This document shows, piece by piece, positions 44,434-53,258 of a stretch of DNA of 64,000 bases; position 1 is the stretch's first letter; each line of letters starts with the position of its first letter. Source of the DNA: Taklimakanibacter sp050246735 (GTDB lineage: Bacteria > Pseudomonadota > Alphaproteobacteria > Rhizobiales > Aestuariivirgaceae). The notes under the pieces are model-generated. The model saw only the letters and a program-made list of their open reading frames with translations. It searched no databases and was not told the DNA's origin. The translations under genes were made by a program, and so were the position numbers. The stretch is taken from NCBI GenBank assembly GCA_050246735.1, contig JBFWVM010000022.1:1-64000 (forward strand), written 5' to 3'.

Positions 44434-45498
44434 ATGAGAAGGTCGCAGGGAATTCGGCTGGTGAGAGCGCTCGGACTTGGTCTTTGCTTTTCGGCATTTG
44501 CTTCGGCCGCGCTGGGTGCTGAAACGCTTCGGATCACGTCCTGGGGCGGTGCCTTTCAGGATGCGCAACGCAAGGTCTTCTTCGAGCCCTTCAGCAAGGA
44601 GACCGGCATCGAGATCGTCGAGGACAACTGGCAAGGCAAGATCGGCCAGGTGCGCGCGATGGTCGATTCGGGCAATATCACTTCGGATCTTTTCGACGCC
44701 AACCCGCAGGATGTCATCACGGCTTGTGACGAAGGCATCGCGGAGCCCATATCCAAGGATCTGATCAAGAACCCGGGAGACTTCGTCGAAGGCGCCCTCA
44801 CGCCCTGCGGAGTCGGCTATTATATATGGGCGCATGTGTGGGCCTGGGACGGCGATCGGATGCCGGCCGGCAAAGGCCCCAAGACCATAGCCGACGTTTT
44901 CGATCCGGTGAAATTTCCCGGCCGCCGCGGGATGCCGAAGCGTATTTTTGGAGTTGCCGAGCAAGCCCTTCTGGCCGATGGCGTTCCGGTGGAGGACATC
45001 TACAAGGTGCTGGGAACGCCGGAGGGGCTCGACCGCGTGTTCCGGAAGCTGGATACGATCAAGAAGGATATCGTCTGGTGGACGGCGAATCCGCAGGCGA
45101 TGCAGCTCCTGGCCGACAACGAAGTGCAGTATGTGGTGCTGCCGAGCTCGCACTGGTATGAGGCGGTGACTCGCGAAAACGGGCCGCGCAACTTCATCCC
45201 GATGTGGGACGGGCAGATCTACTCGTTCGGAGTGTGGTTCATGCCGCGCGGAACGCCGAACAAGGCGCAGGCCGAGAAATTCATCCGGTTCGTGACCCGT
45301 CCCGACCGCCTCGTGGCTTTCGCCGAAGCTTCGTCATTCGCACCGACGAGCAAGTCCGCTCTCGCCATGGTGCCGGACAAGATCCGGACAAAGCTTGCTA
45401 CGGCGAATGCGACGCATCCCATCGCCATCGATCGCGTGTGGTGGGCTGATCGCATGGACAGCTATAACAAGCGTTTCGAGGCCTGGCTGCAGAAATAG
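44434..45498 (+). CDS. ABC transporter solute-binding protein, polyamine (PotD) type
   Basis: 354-residue periplasmic binding protein with a Sec signal peptide ending near ASAALGAE. The mature start ETLRITSWGGAFQDAQRKVF and the segment FLPMW-like IPMWDGQIYSFGVWFMPRG fit the PotD/COG0687 family, which binds putrescine, spermidine and other small cationic or zwitterionic compounds. It is the first gene of the catabolic operon; the M24 enzyme gene follows after 50 bp. Confidence 0.9.
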   Translation: MRRSQGIRLVRALGLGLCFSAFASAALGAETLRITSWGGAFQDAQRKVFFEPFSKETGIEIVEDNWQGKIGQVRAMVDSGNITSDLFDANPQDVITACDEGIAEPISKDLIKNPGDFVEGALTPCGVGYYIWAHVWAWDGDRMPAGKGPKTIADVFDPVKFPGRRGMPKRIFGVAEQALLADGVPVEDIYKVLGTPEGLDRVFRKLDTIKKDIVWWTANPQAMQLLADNEVQYVVLPSSHWYEAVTRENGPRNFIPMWDGQIYSFGVWFMPRGTPNKAQAEKFIRFVTRPDRLVAFAEASSFAPTSKSALAMVPDKIRTKLATANATHPIAIDRVWWADRMDSYNKRFEAWLQK

Positions 45499-45548
45499 GC
45501 CGGTGCCGCCCGGCCGATCGTGCGAGTGACGCAGTCGAGGACGAACAG

Positions 45549-46718
45549 ATGAGCTTTCCATTCGGAGACACCGTCAAAGGAAGCGATTCCGCATTTCCCA
45601 AGGAGGAATTCGATCGTCACCTCGGCGCAGCCCGGACGGCGATACAGGCGCGGGGCATCGACCTCCTGCTCGTCAGCGGCCCGGAGAATATCTTCTATCT
45701 CTGCGGCCATCAGACTCCCGGGTACTATATGTTTCAGTGCCTGGGAGTGCCCGCGGTCGGCCAGCCCTTTCTTCTCCTGCGTGAGCTCGAATGCGCGAAT
45801 GCGCGGGCCAACACCTGGCTCGACGATGTGGTCTATTACGAAGATGGCGCCGACGGGGCTCGCCGCCTCGGGGATGAGCTCGTCCGGCGCGGCTGGAAAG
45901 GCAGGCGCGTCGCGTTTGACCGCCGGAGCTGGTTTCTCAGCGTCGCGCAATACGAGACATTGTCGAGCGCGTTTGGCTCTCTCGCCGACGGGTCCGGCCT
46001 GGTCGAGACGCTGCGCGCGGTCAAATCGCCATTGGAGCTTGCGCAGATCGAACGTGCCGCGCAGGCTGCGGAAGCAGGCATGCTGGCGGCGATTGCCGAG
46101 GTCAGGGTGGGAGCGACGGACAATGAAGTGGCGGCGGCGATGATCGGCGCCGCCTATCGCCACGGCTCCGAATATGTCGGACTGGAGCCGTTCGTCTGTG
46201 CCGGGACGCGTTCCGGCACGAAGCACGCGACCTGGCGGCGCAAGGAGCTTAGGAGCGGGGATTTGGTGACGCTCGAGAACAGCGCTTGCGTCAACCGCTA
46301 TCATGCGGCGCTGTTCCGCACCGCCTGCGTGGCCGGCAAGGCGAATGATCGCGCCAGGAAGATGCGCGATGCCTGCATCGAGGGCCTCGATGCCGCGCTT
46401 GCGAATCTGAGGCCCGGGAGGACTTGCGCCGATGTCCACCGCGCGGTGCAGTCGGTCGTCGACAGGCACGGATATACGGACAACTTCCGCAAGCGATCCG
46501 GCTATTCGATGGGCATCGCCTTTCCGCCGGACTGGGGCGAGGGCAATGTCCTCAGCCTGTATGATGGCGTCGATGTGCCGCTCGCGCCGGGCATGGTGTT
46601 CCACATGCCGATCTCGCTGTGCGAATACGGGCAGTTCACCGTCGCCGCCAGCGAGACCGCGATCGTCGGCGAGGGCCCGCCCCGAACGCTGAGCACCGTG
46701 ACGCGCGCTCTGTTCTGA
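45549..46718 (+). CDS. M24-fold hydrolase, DoeA/EutD (ectoine hydrolase)-like
   Basis: 389-residue protein with an N-terminal creatinase domain and a C-terminal pita-bread domain. It has the DoeA/EutD pattern LENSACVNRYHAALFRT and GYSMGIAFPPDWGEGN. The two metal-binding aspartates and the histidine of M24 aminopeptidases are replaced (Glu/Ala at LEN and YHAALF, no HGIGH), so it is probably a metal-independent amidine or amide hydrolase like creatinase and ectoine hydrolase, not a peptidase. GAGG lies eight bases before the ATG. It sits between the binding protein and permease genes. Confidence 0.85.
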   Translation: MSFPFGDTVKGSDSAFPKEEFDRHLGAARTAIQARGIDLLLVSGPENIFYLCGHQTPGYYMFQCLGVPAVGQPFLLLRELECANARANTWLDDVVYYEDGADGARRLGDELVRRGWKGRRVAFDRRSWFLSVAQYETLSSAFGSLADGSGLVETLRAVKSPLELAQIERAAQAAEAGMLAAIAEVRVGATDNEVAAAMIGAAYRHGSEYVGLEPFVCAGTRSGTKHATWRRKELRSGDLVTLENSACVNRYHAALFRTACVAGKANDRARKMRDACIEGLDAALANLRPGRTCADVHRAVQSVVDRHGYTDNFRKRSGYSMGIAFPPDWGEGNVLSLYDGVDVPLAPGMVFHMPISLCEYGQFTVAASETAIVGEGPPRTLSTVTRALF

Positions 46719-46751
46719 AGTATCCCGGCGGCTACGCGCGTTCACCTCGAG

Positions 46752-48023
46752 GTGCCGAAAATCGTGCTCGACAACCCCACTGTTCGATCGTCGGCCGTGC
46801 TCGCGGGCAACCGCCTGCGGGCGCGTATCCGCGCGGCGCGGCGTCGCGAGAATTTGCGGGCTGCGCTGCTGATCGCGCCGCTGTTCCTGTATCTGGGCGT
46901 CTTTTTCTTCTATCCCGTCGCGTCGATGCTGATGCATTCGGTCAGCAACGAGGACTACACGAAGGCATTTCCCCGGACCGCGGCCGCCATCCGGAACTGG
47001 TCCGGAGCCGGGCTTCCGGACGAGAGCGTCTATAGAGCGATGACTGCCGACGTCCGGGGCTTGCACGGCGACCATCAGTTGCTCGGTCGCGCGGCGCGCA
47101 GGCTGAATTCCGAGATTCCCGGCTTTCGCTCCCTCATCCTGGGTCTGCCCCGCCTCCTGGCGGCGATCGAGGGGCAGCCCTCGGTCAAGGACGCGATGAT
47201 CGCCGCTGAGGCGCGGTGGGGAGATCGCAGCTACTGGGCCGTGATCCGCAGGTCCTCGATGGCCTTCACCGATTACTACGTGCTTCAGTCGGTCGATCTC
47301 CGGCGGGATGCCGACGACGAGATCCAGCCCATGCCGGACGCCGAGGCGATTTTCCTCGACGTCTACGGGCGGACGGTCTGGATCAGCGTCCAGGTCGTAT
47401 TCTGGTGCCTGCTTGTCGGCTATCCCTTCACGTTCTTCCTCGCCGGATTGAGCGACCGCCGCCGCAACCTCCTCATGTTCTTCGTCCTGCTGCCGTTCTG
47501 GACGGCCCTGCTCGTCCGCACGACGGCGTGGATCGTGCTCCTGCAACGCGAAGGTCTGGTGAACGACCTGCTCCGCTTGCTCGGCCTGGTCGACGAGCCG
47601 CTCCAGCTCATCTTCAGCCGGCCCGGCGTCATCATCGTCATGACGCATGTGTTGCTGCCCTTCTTCATACTTCCGCTGTACAGCGTCATGCGCAGCATCA
47701 ATCCGCAGTTCATGCGCGCCGCTAGGTCGCTGGGCGCCCATCCCTTCGAAGCCTTTCTGCGCGTCTACCTGCCCCTGTCGATGCCCGGCGTGGCGGCCGG
47801 ATCTCTTCTCGTCTTCATCATATCGCTGGGCTTCTACGTGACGCCGGCGCTCGTCGGGGGCTCGCGCGACCAGCTCGTCAGCACGTTCATCGCGCGCTAT
47901 GTCGAGGAGTCCCTGGACTGGGGACAGGCCTCGGCCCTGGCCGCGTTTCTGCTGGTCTTCGTGCTCGTCTTCTACCTGGTCTACCATCGCCTGACCGGCG
48001 GGCGCCGGATCCATTTCGGGTGA
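46752..48023 (+). CDS. ABC transporter permease, PotB type with long periplasmic insert
   Basis: 423-residue inner-membrane permease. After a first helix (LLIAPLFLYLGVFFFYPVAS, about residues 38-58) an insert of about 150 residues precedes the remaining helices, as in a subset of PotB-like permeases. The EAA loop is MRAARSLGAHPFEAFLRVYL. The chosen start is GTG 46752; the ribosome site is weak (TCGAGG overlapping), so a slightly later GTG is possible. It pairs with the permease gene starting four bases downstream. Confidence 0.88.
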   Translation: MPKIVLDNPTVRSSAVLAGNRLRARIRAARRRENLRAALLIAPLFLYLGVFFFYPVASMLMHSVSNEDYTKAFPRTAAAIRNWSGAGLPDESVYRAMTADVRGLHGDHQLLGRAARRLNSEIPGFRSLILGLPRLLAAIEGQPSVKDAMIAAEARWGDRSYWAVIRRSSMAFTDYYVLQSVDLRRDADDEIQPMPDAEAIFLDVYGRTVWISVQVVFWCLLVGYPFTFFLAGLSDRRRNLLMFFVLLPFWTALLVRTTAWIVLLQREGLVNDLLRLLGLVDEPLQLIFSRPGVIIVMTHVLLPFFILPLYSVMRSINPQFMRAARSLGAHPFEAFLRVYLPLSMPGVAAGSLLVFIISLGFYVTPALVGGSRDQLVSTFIARYVEESLDWGQASALAAFLLVFVLVFYLVYHRLTGGRRIHFG

Positions 48024-48027
48024 TGTG

Positions 48028-48855
48028 ATGGCGATCCCTCCCCATGCCACGGCGGCCGAACGGATATGGAGCTATGCGCTGCGCGGCCTGGTGGTGCTCG
48101 TCTGTATCTTCCTCGTTGCTCCCATCATCGTGGTGATCCCGCTTTCCTTCAATTCGGAGCCGTATTTCACCTTTCCCATGCCGGGCTACTCCCTGCGATG
48201 GTATGAGCAGCTGTTCGCGTCCGAAAGCTGGCGGCGAGCCGCCTACAACAGCCTCGTCGTGGGCGTCTCCACGACCTGCATCTCGACCGTCCTCGGAACA
48301 CTGGCGGCCCTGGGCCTGAGGCGCGCGAACTTCGCGCTGAAGGGTTTCGTCGCCGGACTGATGATTTCACCGATCATCGTCCCCGTCATCATAACGGCGG
48401 TCGGGATCTACTTCTTCATGTCCAGCCTCGGCATTGCCAACTCGCGCCTCGGGCTGGTCCTCGGGCATATCGTTCTGGCGTCGCCTTTCGTCGTCGTCAC
48501 CGTGACCGCGGCGCTGACCGGGCTGGACGAGAATCTCGTTCGCGCCGGCGCCAGTCTCGGTGCCGGACCGGTGCGGGTGTTCTTCCGCATCATCCTGCCG
48601 CTGATCATGCCGGGCATAGTGACGGGTGCGATCTTCGCCTTCGTGACGTCTTTCGACGAGACCGTCCTCGCGCTGTTCTTGAGCGGGCCCGACGGCCACA
48701 CGCTGCCGCGCGAGATGTGGAAGGGCATTCGCCAGCAGATCAACCCCGTCATACTCTGCGTGTCGGCGCTGCTCGTCATGGTCTCGTTGATCGTGCTCGC
48801 GGCCATGGAGGGCGTCCGCCGCCGGCTGGCCGCGACGCGCGGGTCCATCGAATGA
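48028..48855 (+). CDS. ABC transporter permease, PotC type
   Basis: 275-residue permease with about six helices: ALRGLVVLVCIFLVAPIIVV at the N-terminus, then NSEPYFTFPMPGYSLRWYEQ, the standard PotC periplasmic loop. The EAA loop is LVRAGASLGAGPVRVFFRII. ATG 48028 is chosen over GTG 48025. It forms the membrane channel with the preceding permease. Confidence 0.91.
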   Translation: MAIPPHATAAERIWSYALRGLVVLVCIFLVAPIIVVIPLSFNSEPYFTFPMPGYSLRWYEQLFASESWRRAAYNSLVVGVSTTCISTVLGTLAALGLRRANFALKGFVAGLMISPIIVPVIITAVGIYFFMSSLGIANSRLGLVLGHIVLASPFVVVTVTAALTGLDENLVRAGASLGAGPVRVFFRIILPLIMPGIVTGAIFAFVTSFDETVLALFLSGPDGHTLPREMWKGIRQQINPVILCVSALLVMVSLIVLAAMEGVRRRLAATRGSIE

Positions 48856-48886
48856 AAACTACGCACTGTCGGCGAGGCAAACCATC

Positions 48887-49930
48887 ATGAGCTCATCGCG
48901 CATCACATCAACCGTCGATTTCGAGAAGGACGGGCGGCAGACCGGCTTCCTGCGCCTGCCCCATTCCGTGCACGAATCCGCCTATGGCTGGATCCCCATT
49001 CCCATCGTGCTCCTGAAGAACGGCGCGGGTCCGACCATCCTGCTCAATTCCGGCAATCACGGCGATGAATATGAGGGGCAGGTATCGCTCATCAAGCTGA
49101 TACGCGAATTGAGGCCCGAACAGGTGCAGGGAAGGATCATCTTCCTTCCCGCGGCGAACTTTCCGGCCGCGATGGCCGGCCGGCGCACCTCTCCGATCGA
49201 CGGGGGAAATCTCAATCGGGCTTTTCCGGGCGATCCGGACGGTACGCCCACGAGCATGATGGCGCACTATATCGACCAGGTTATCCTGCCGCTGTGCGAC
49301 TACGCATTGGATCTTCATTCGGGCGGCAGCTCTCTCATATACCTGCCGAGCGCGCTCGCCTCGCTGATCCCGGGGCAGGCCGCGCGCAATACGAAATTGC
49401 TGGAGTTGCTTGAAGTATTCGGGGCGCCCATAAGCTATGTGTCGACCCAGCCGATGGGCTCCAATCAGACGCTCGGCGCTTCCGCGGACCGCCGCGGCGT
49501 CCTCAAGCTCGGCACGGAACTGGGCGGGTCCGGAACCTTGAGCACGGCGGCGCTCAAGATCGCCGACGCCGGCATACGGCGCATCCTCAAGCATGTCGGG
49601 ATCGTCCCCGACCTGGCTGTCGCGCCATCCCCCGGAACGCGCCTCATGGAGGTCGGCGGTTCGGACTACTTCGTCTACACGACCGAAAGCGGGATTTTCG
49701 AGCCGCTCGTCGAGCTTGGCGATACCGTGGCGGGGGACCAGCTTGCGGCCGCCATCCATTTCTCCCATACGCCCTGGCAGACACCGGAGATCATCCGCTT
49801 CGAGCGGGACGGCCTGGTGCTGTGCAAACGCGTGCCCGGACGCACCGAGCGCGGCGATTGCCTGTTTCATCTGGCGACGGACTACGGGAAGGCTTCAGAG
49901 TCTGCACACGCTCTGCGAGGCAAGTCATGA
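48887..49930 (+). CDS. Zinc deacylase, DoeB/EutE-like (AstE/aspartoacylase family)
   Basis: 347-residue M14-fold deacylase. Zinc ligands are in NSGNHGDEYEGQ (His and Glu, near residue 57) and DLHSGG (near 142); RRTSPIDGGNLNRAFPGDPD and KLGTELGGSGT (catalytic glutamate) match N-acetyl-diaminobutyrate deacetylase DoeB/EutE closely. In ectoine breakdown DoeB acts on the product of DoeA, and a DoeA-like enzyme is in this same operon. The acyl substrate here is inferred, not known. Its stop overlaps the next start by ATGA. Confidence 0.87.
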   Translation: MSSSRITSTVDFEKDGRQTGFLRLPHSVHESAYGWIPIPIVLLKNGAGPTILLNSGNHGDEYEGQVSLIKLIRELRPEQVQGRIIFLPAANFPAAMAGRRTSPIDGGNLNRAFPGDPDGTPTSMMAHYIDQVILPLCDYALDLHSGGSSLIYLPSALASLIPGQAARNTKLLELLEVFGAPISYVSTQPMGSNQTLGASADRRGVLKLGTELGGSGTLSTAALKIADAGIRRILKHVGIVPDLAVAPSPGTRLMEVGGSDYFVYTTESGIFEPLVELGDTVAGDQLAAAIHFSHTPWQTPEIIRFERDGLVLCKRVPGRTERGDCLFHLATDYGKASESAHALRGKS

Positions 49931-50685
49931 ATCTCGATCTGACGGGAAAGACGGTCCTGGTCACGGGTGGATCGCGCGGGATCGGCGCGGCGATCGTCGC
50001 TGCCCTTCTCGACAGCGGGGCCGCCGTGGCCCTGCATTTTGCCAACAGCCGTGCGGCGGCGGAAAGGATCGCCGCCCGCGCCCCGGATCGCTGCCGCCTG
50101 CTGCAGGCCGATCTTGGCGACGTCGCCGCTGCGACGCGTCTCTGGAACGAGGCCGCTTCCTGGCGGGGAGGCATCGACGTCGTGGTGAACAATGCCGCTC
50201 TGGTGACGCCCGCCACCATGGACGACGATTGCGAGACCTGGCTGGCGGCATGGCGCAATGCGATGAATGTCAATGTCCTGGCCGTTGCCGTGCTATGCCG
50301 TCATGCCGTCTCGCATTTCAGCGGCCGCAAGGGTGGTATCGTCATCAATATCGCCAGCCGCGCCGCCTTTCGCGGCGACGATCCTCACCTGATCCATTAC
50401 GCGGCGTCGAAAGGCGCGGTCGTCGCCCTCACGCGCAGCATTGCCCGGGGCTATGCGCACAGGAACGTGCTTGCCTATCTGGTTGCCCCGGGATTCGTGC
50501 GCACCGAACGTCAGGAAGGTGTCATCGCGGCACGCGGCGAGGCCGCTATGATCCGGGATATCCCGCTCGGCGAGATGGCGAGCAGTTCCGACATCGCCCC
50601 CATCGTCGTTTTCCTGGCGTCCGGCGCGGCGAGACACGCGACGGGCGCAACGATCGACATCAATGGTGCGTCATATTTTCACTGA
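49927..50685 (+). CDS. Short-chain dehydrogenase/reductase
   Basis: 252-residue Rossmann enzyme. Cofactor motif TGGSRGIGAAI at about residues 12-22, NNAA structural motif, catalytic serine in NIASRAAF and YAASK (about 157-161). Likely NAD(H)- or NADP(H)-dependent oxidation or reduction of a hydroxyl or keto group of the imported compound or an intermediate. ATG 49927 overlaps the deacylase stop; an upstream in-frame start is not needed. It resembles 3-oxoacyl-ACP reductase-type SDRs, which is not informative of substrate. Confidence 0.9.
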   Translation: MNLDLTGKTVLVTGGSRGIGAAIVAALLDSGAAVALHFANSRAAAERIAARAPDRCRLLQADLGDVAAATRLWNEAASWRGGIDVVVNNAALVTPATMDDDCETWLAAWRNAMNVNVLAVAVLCRHAVSHFSGRKGGIVINIASRAAFRGDDPHLIHYAASKGAVVALTRSIARGYAHRNVLAYLVAPGFVRTERQEGVIAARGEAAMIRDIPLGEMASSSDIAPIVVFLASGAARHATGATIDINGASYFH

Positions 50686-50715
50686 CGATCCCGGACCGAC
50701 ACCTCGGAGGCAGGC

Positions 50716-51858
50716 TTGCAGCTTTACCAGACGATAGAGTCGACCCCCGCCAGCCGCCCGTCGGATGAGGAGCCGTCCGCGCCACTCGTGCGCTTCGACA
50801 ACATACAGAAAAGCTATGACGGCCGGGTCTCGGTCGTGGGCGATCTGAGCCTTGCTGTTGCCAGGAGCGAGTTCCTCACCCTGCTGGGGCCTTCGGGCTC
50901 GGGCAAGACGACCTGCCTCATGATGCTGGCCGGGTTCGAGGCGGCGACCGGCGGCGAGATCTATCTGGATGGCCGGCCGATCAACAACCTGCCGCCGCAC
51001 AAGCGCGGCATCGGGATGGTCTTTCAGAACTACGCGCTCTTCCCGCATCTGACGGTTGCCGAGAACCTCGCCTTCCCGCTGCGGGTACGCCGCATGGAGC
51101 GTGCGGAAATCCGTTCCCGTGTCGAGAAAGTGTTGTCGATGGTCCGCCTGGACGGCTTCGGCGACCGCCGGCCGCAACAGCTTTCGGGCGGCCAGCAGCA
51201 GCGTGTCGCGGTCGCGCGCGCCCTGATCTTCGACCCTGTGCTGATCCTCATGGACGAACCGCTCGGCGCGCTCGACAAGCAGCTGCGCGAGCAGATGCAG
51301 TATGAGATCAAGAGCCTGCAGAAGCGGCTCGGCGTCACGGTGGTGTATGTCACCCATGACCAAAGCGAGGCGCTGAGCATGTCGGATCGCATCGCGGTCT
51401 TTCATCGCGGGGCGATCCGGCAGATCGCCGCGCCGGAGGTGCTTTATGAGCGTCCGCAAAGCGCGTTCGTGGCCCGGTTCATCGGCGAGAACAATACGCT
51501 TGTCGGGACCGTCCGGATGAATTCCGCGGGCAGATGTCAGGTGGAGATGCCGGGCGGCGGCATGGTCCATGCTCTCCCGGTGAAGGTGGCCGGCATAGGC
51601 TGCGAGACGACGCTTTCACTGAGACCGGAGCGGATAGCGGTCGGCGCTTCCAGGGGACAGTTTCCGAACATGGCGACCGCGTCGGTCCGCGAGCTGACCT
51701 ATCTCGGCGACCATGTCCGCGCTCGGCTTGCCCTTTTCGGCGCCGAGGATTTCATCGTAAAGCTGCAGAACGGCGTATCGGGCAAGTCGCTCGAGGTCGG
51801 CGACGACGTCGAGCTCGGCTGGCGGATCGAGGACTGCCACGCGCTCGACACGGAATGA
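50716..51858 (+). CDS. ABC transporter ATPase, PotA type
   Basis: 380-residue ATPase of the transporter encoded in this operon. Walker A LLGPSGSGKTTCLMML near residue 55, Q-loop VFQNYALFPH, signature LSGGQQQRVAVARAL, and Walker B ILMDEPLGALD. A C-terminal TOBE domain (about 290-375) is typical of PotA. The start appears to be TTG 50716, with CGGAGG five bases before it; no ATG is suitably placed. It lies between the SDR and aldolase genes. Confidence 0.92.
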   Translation: MQLYQTIESTPASRPSDEEPSAPLVRFDNIQKSYDGRVSVVGDLSLAVARSEFLTLLGPSGSGKTTCLMMLAGFEAATGGEIYLDGRPINNLPPHKRGIGMVFQNYALFPHLTVAENLAFPLRVRRMERAEIRSRVEKVLSMVRLDGFGDRRPQQLSGGQQQRVAVARALIFDPVLILMDEPLGALDKQLREQMQYEIKSLQKRLGVTVVYVTHDQSEALSMSDRIAVFHRGAIRQIAAPEVLYERPQSAFVARFIGENNTLVGTVRMNSAGRCQVEMPGGGMVHALPVKVAGIGCETTLSLRPERIAVGASRGQFPNMATASVRELTYLGDHVRARLALFGAEDFIVKLQNGVSGKSLEVGDDVELGWRIEDCHALDTE

Positions 51859-52937
51859 CCGAGAAGAGGCTGCCCGCGACCATGATCGAGATCGACCTTT
51901 ACAGCGATACCCAGACCCGACCTACCCCGGGCATGCGTAAGGCCATGGCCGAGGCCGAGGTCGGAGACGAGCAGCAGGGACGCGACCCGACGGTCAGTGC
52001 GCTGTGCGCGCGCGTGGCCGATATGCTGGGCAAGGACGCCGCGGTTTTTCTGCCGTCCGGCACGATGTGCAACCAGATCGCGCTGCTCGTGCATTGCGCC
52101 CGCGGCGAGGAGGTGATCTGCGACCGCACATCCCATCTTGTGAACGCCGAGGCCGGCGCCGGTGCTGCGCTCGCGGGGGTGATGTTCCGGCTTGTCGCCG
52201 GCGACCGGGGGATATTCGAGCCGGCGCAGGTCGAAGACGCCATTCGCCTGCCGGGCCGCTACGCCCCGCATTCGCGATTGCTTGCGATCGAGCAGACGAC
52301 GAATCTCGGAGGCGGGGCGGTCTGGCCGCTCGCCCGGCTTCGCGCCGTAGCCGCCGTGGCCCGCCGCCGCGGGCTGGCGACGCACATGGACGGCGCCCGG
52401 CTGATGAACGCGGTCGTCGCTTCGGGGCACTCGCCGGCGGACCTTGCCGCCGACATGGATACGGTCTGGCTCGATCTGACGAAGGGACTTGGCTGCCCGG
52501 TCGGCGCGGTGCTGGCGGGCCCGAAGGATCTGATCGCGCAGGCATGGACCTGGAAGCAGCGTTTGGGCGGCGCCATGCGTCAGGCCGGCATCCTTGCCGC
52601 CGCCGGCCTGTATGCGCTCGACCGCCATGTCGCGCGTCTTGCGGAGGATCATGAGACTGCGGCGGAGCTGGCGAGGGGGCTTGCGGATATTCCGGGCCTT
52701 GCCGTGGAGCCGAGCGAAACCAATATCGTTTTCTTCGACGTGGCCGGAACCGGATTGACGGGTGAAGCCTTCAGCAAGGCGACGATGGCGCTTGGATTGC
52801 GCCTCAGCCTGGCGGGTCCGACGCGCATGCGGGCCTTGACGCACCTGGATTTCCCGAGGGATGCCCTGCCGAAAGCGCTGGAGATCATCCGCCGTGTGGC
52901 CGCAGAGGGCGAAGTATCCGGGTCGATTGCTCCATAA
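51855..52937 (+). CDS. Threonine aldolase-like PLP enzyme
   Basis: About 360 residues, fold type I PLP enzyme of the low-specificity L-threonine aldolase family, which cleaves beta-hydroxy-alpha-amino acids to glycine and an aldehyde. YSDTQTRPTPGMRKAMAEAE and VGDEQQGRDPTV are the N-terminal signature; the PLP lysine lies in LDLTKGLGCPVGAVLAG near residue 209. ATG 51855 overlaps the ATPase stop; ATG 51882 (MIEIDLYSD, AGAGG twelve bases before) is a fair alternative. It is the last gene of the operon. Confidence 0.88.
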   Translation: MTEKRLPATMIEIDLYSDTQTRPTPGMRKAMAEAEVGDEQQGRDPTVSALCARVADMLGKDAAVFLPSGTMCNQIALLVHCARGEEVICDRTSHLVNAEAGAGAALAGVMFRLVAGDRGIFEPAQVEDAIRLPGRYAPHSRLLAIEQTTNLGGGAVWPLARLRAVAAVARRRGLATHMDGARLMNAVVASGHSPADLAADMDTVWLDLTKGLGCPVGAVLAGPKDLIAQAWTWKQRLGGAMRQAGILAAAGLYALDRHVARLAEDHETAAELARGLADIPGLAVEPSETNIVFFDVAGTGLTGEAFSKATMALGLRLSLAGPTRMRALTHLDFPRDALPKALEIIRRVAAEGEVSGSIAP

Positions 52938-53258
52938 TGCGCGCGCTATTTGTTCCGGCCATAGGCATGACTCTGCCGGGTTCTGCAACGAGACTGTTGC
53001 CGTTGGCCTCGCCGCCGTTTGCCGACGCCCTTGTTCGATCTACCGGGATGTTTGACCCGGTTCGGGCACGAGCTCCGATCCTGGATCTTCCACGGGCTCG
53101 GAATGTCGCTGCGATGGCCTTTGCCGCCTTGCGGGAATTGCGAGCCGGCTCGATCATATGGCTTTTGCCGGCGGTTGATCGTTATTCCGCCTCCGATTGA
53201 GGCCCATTTATGAGCGTGATTAGGGATCCAAGCCAGCTGCCATAACTTCCGAACATTC
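52938..53258. other. Gene-free region after the catabolic operon
   Basis: About 320 bp with no supported gene. An 87-residue open frame starts in the aldolase stop (TAATG at 52935-52939) but has mixed third positions unlike the strongly GC-biased real genes here, and no recognised product. No clear terminator hairpin with a T-tract was found. From about 53200 the base composition falls toward the lower-GC gene that follows. Confidence 0.5.

Noticed and set aside
43396..52937. Operon as the standard ectoine degradation (doe/eut) cluster
   Set aside because: EutABC, DoeC, DoeD and the usual EnuR/DoeX regulators are missing, the transporter is of polyamine type, and SDR and threonine aldolase-like genes are not part of the known pathway.
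52937..53200. 87-residue open frame overlapping the threonine aldolase stop (TAATG)
   Set aside because: No ribosome site of its own, mixed third positions and no recognisable family; translational coupling alone is not enough.
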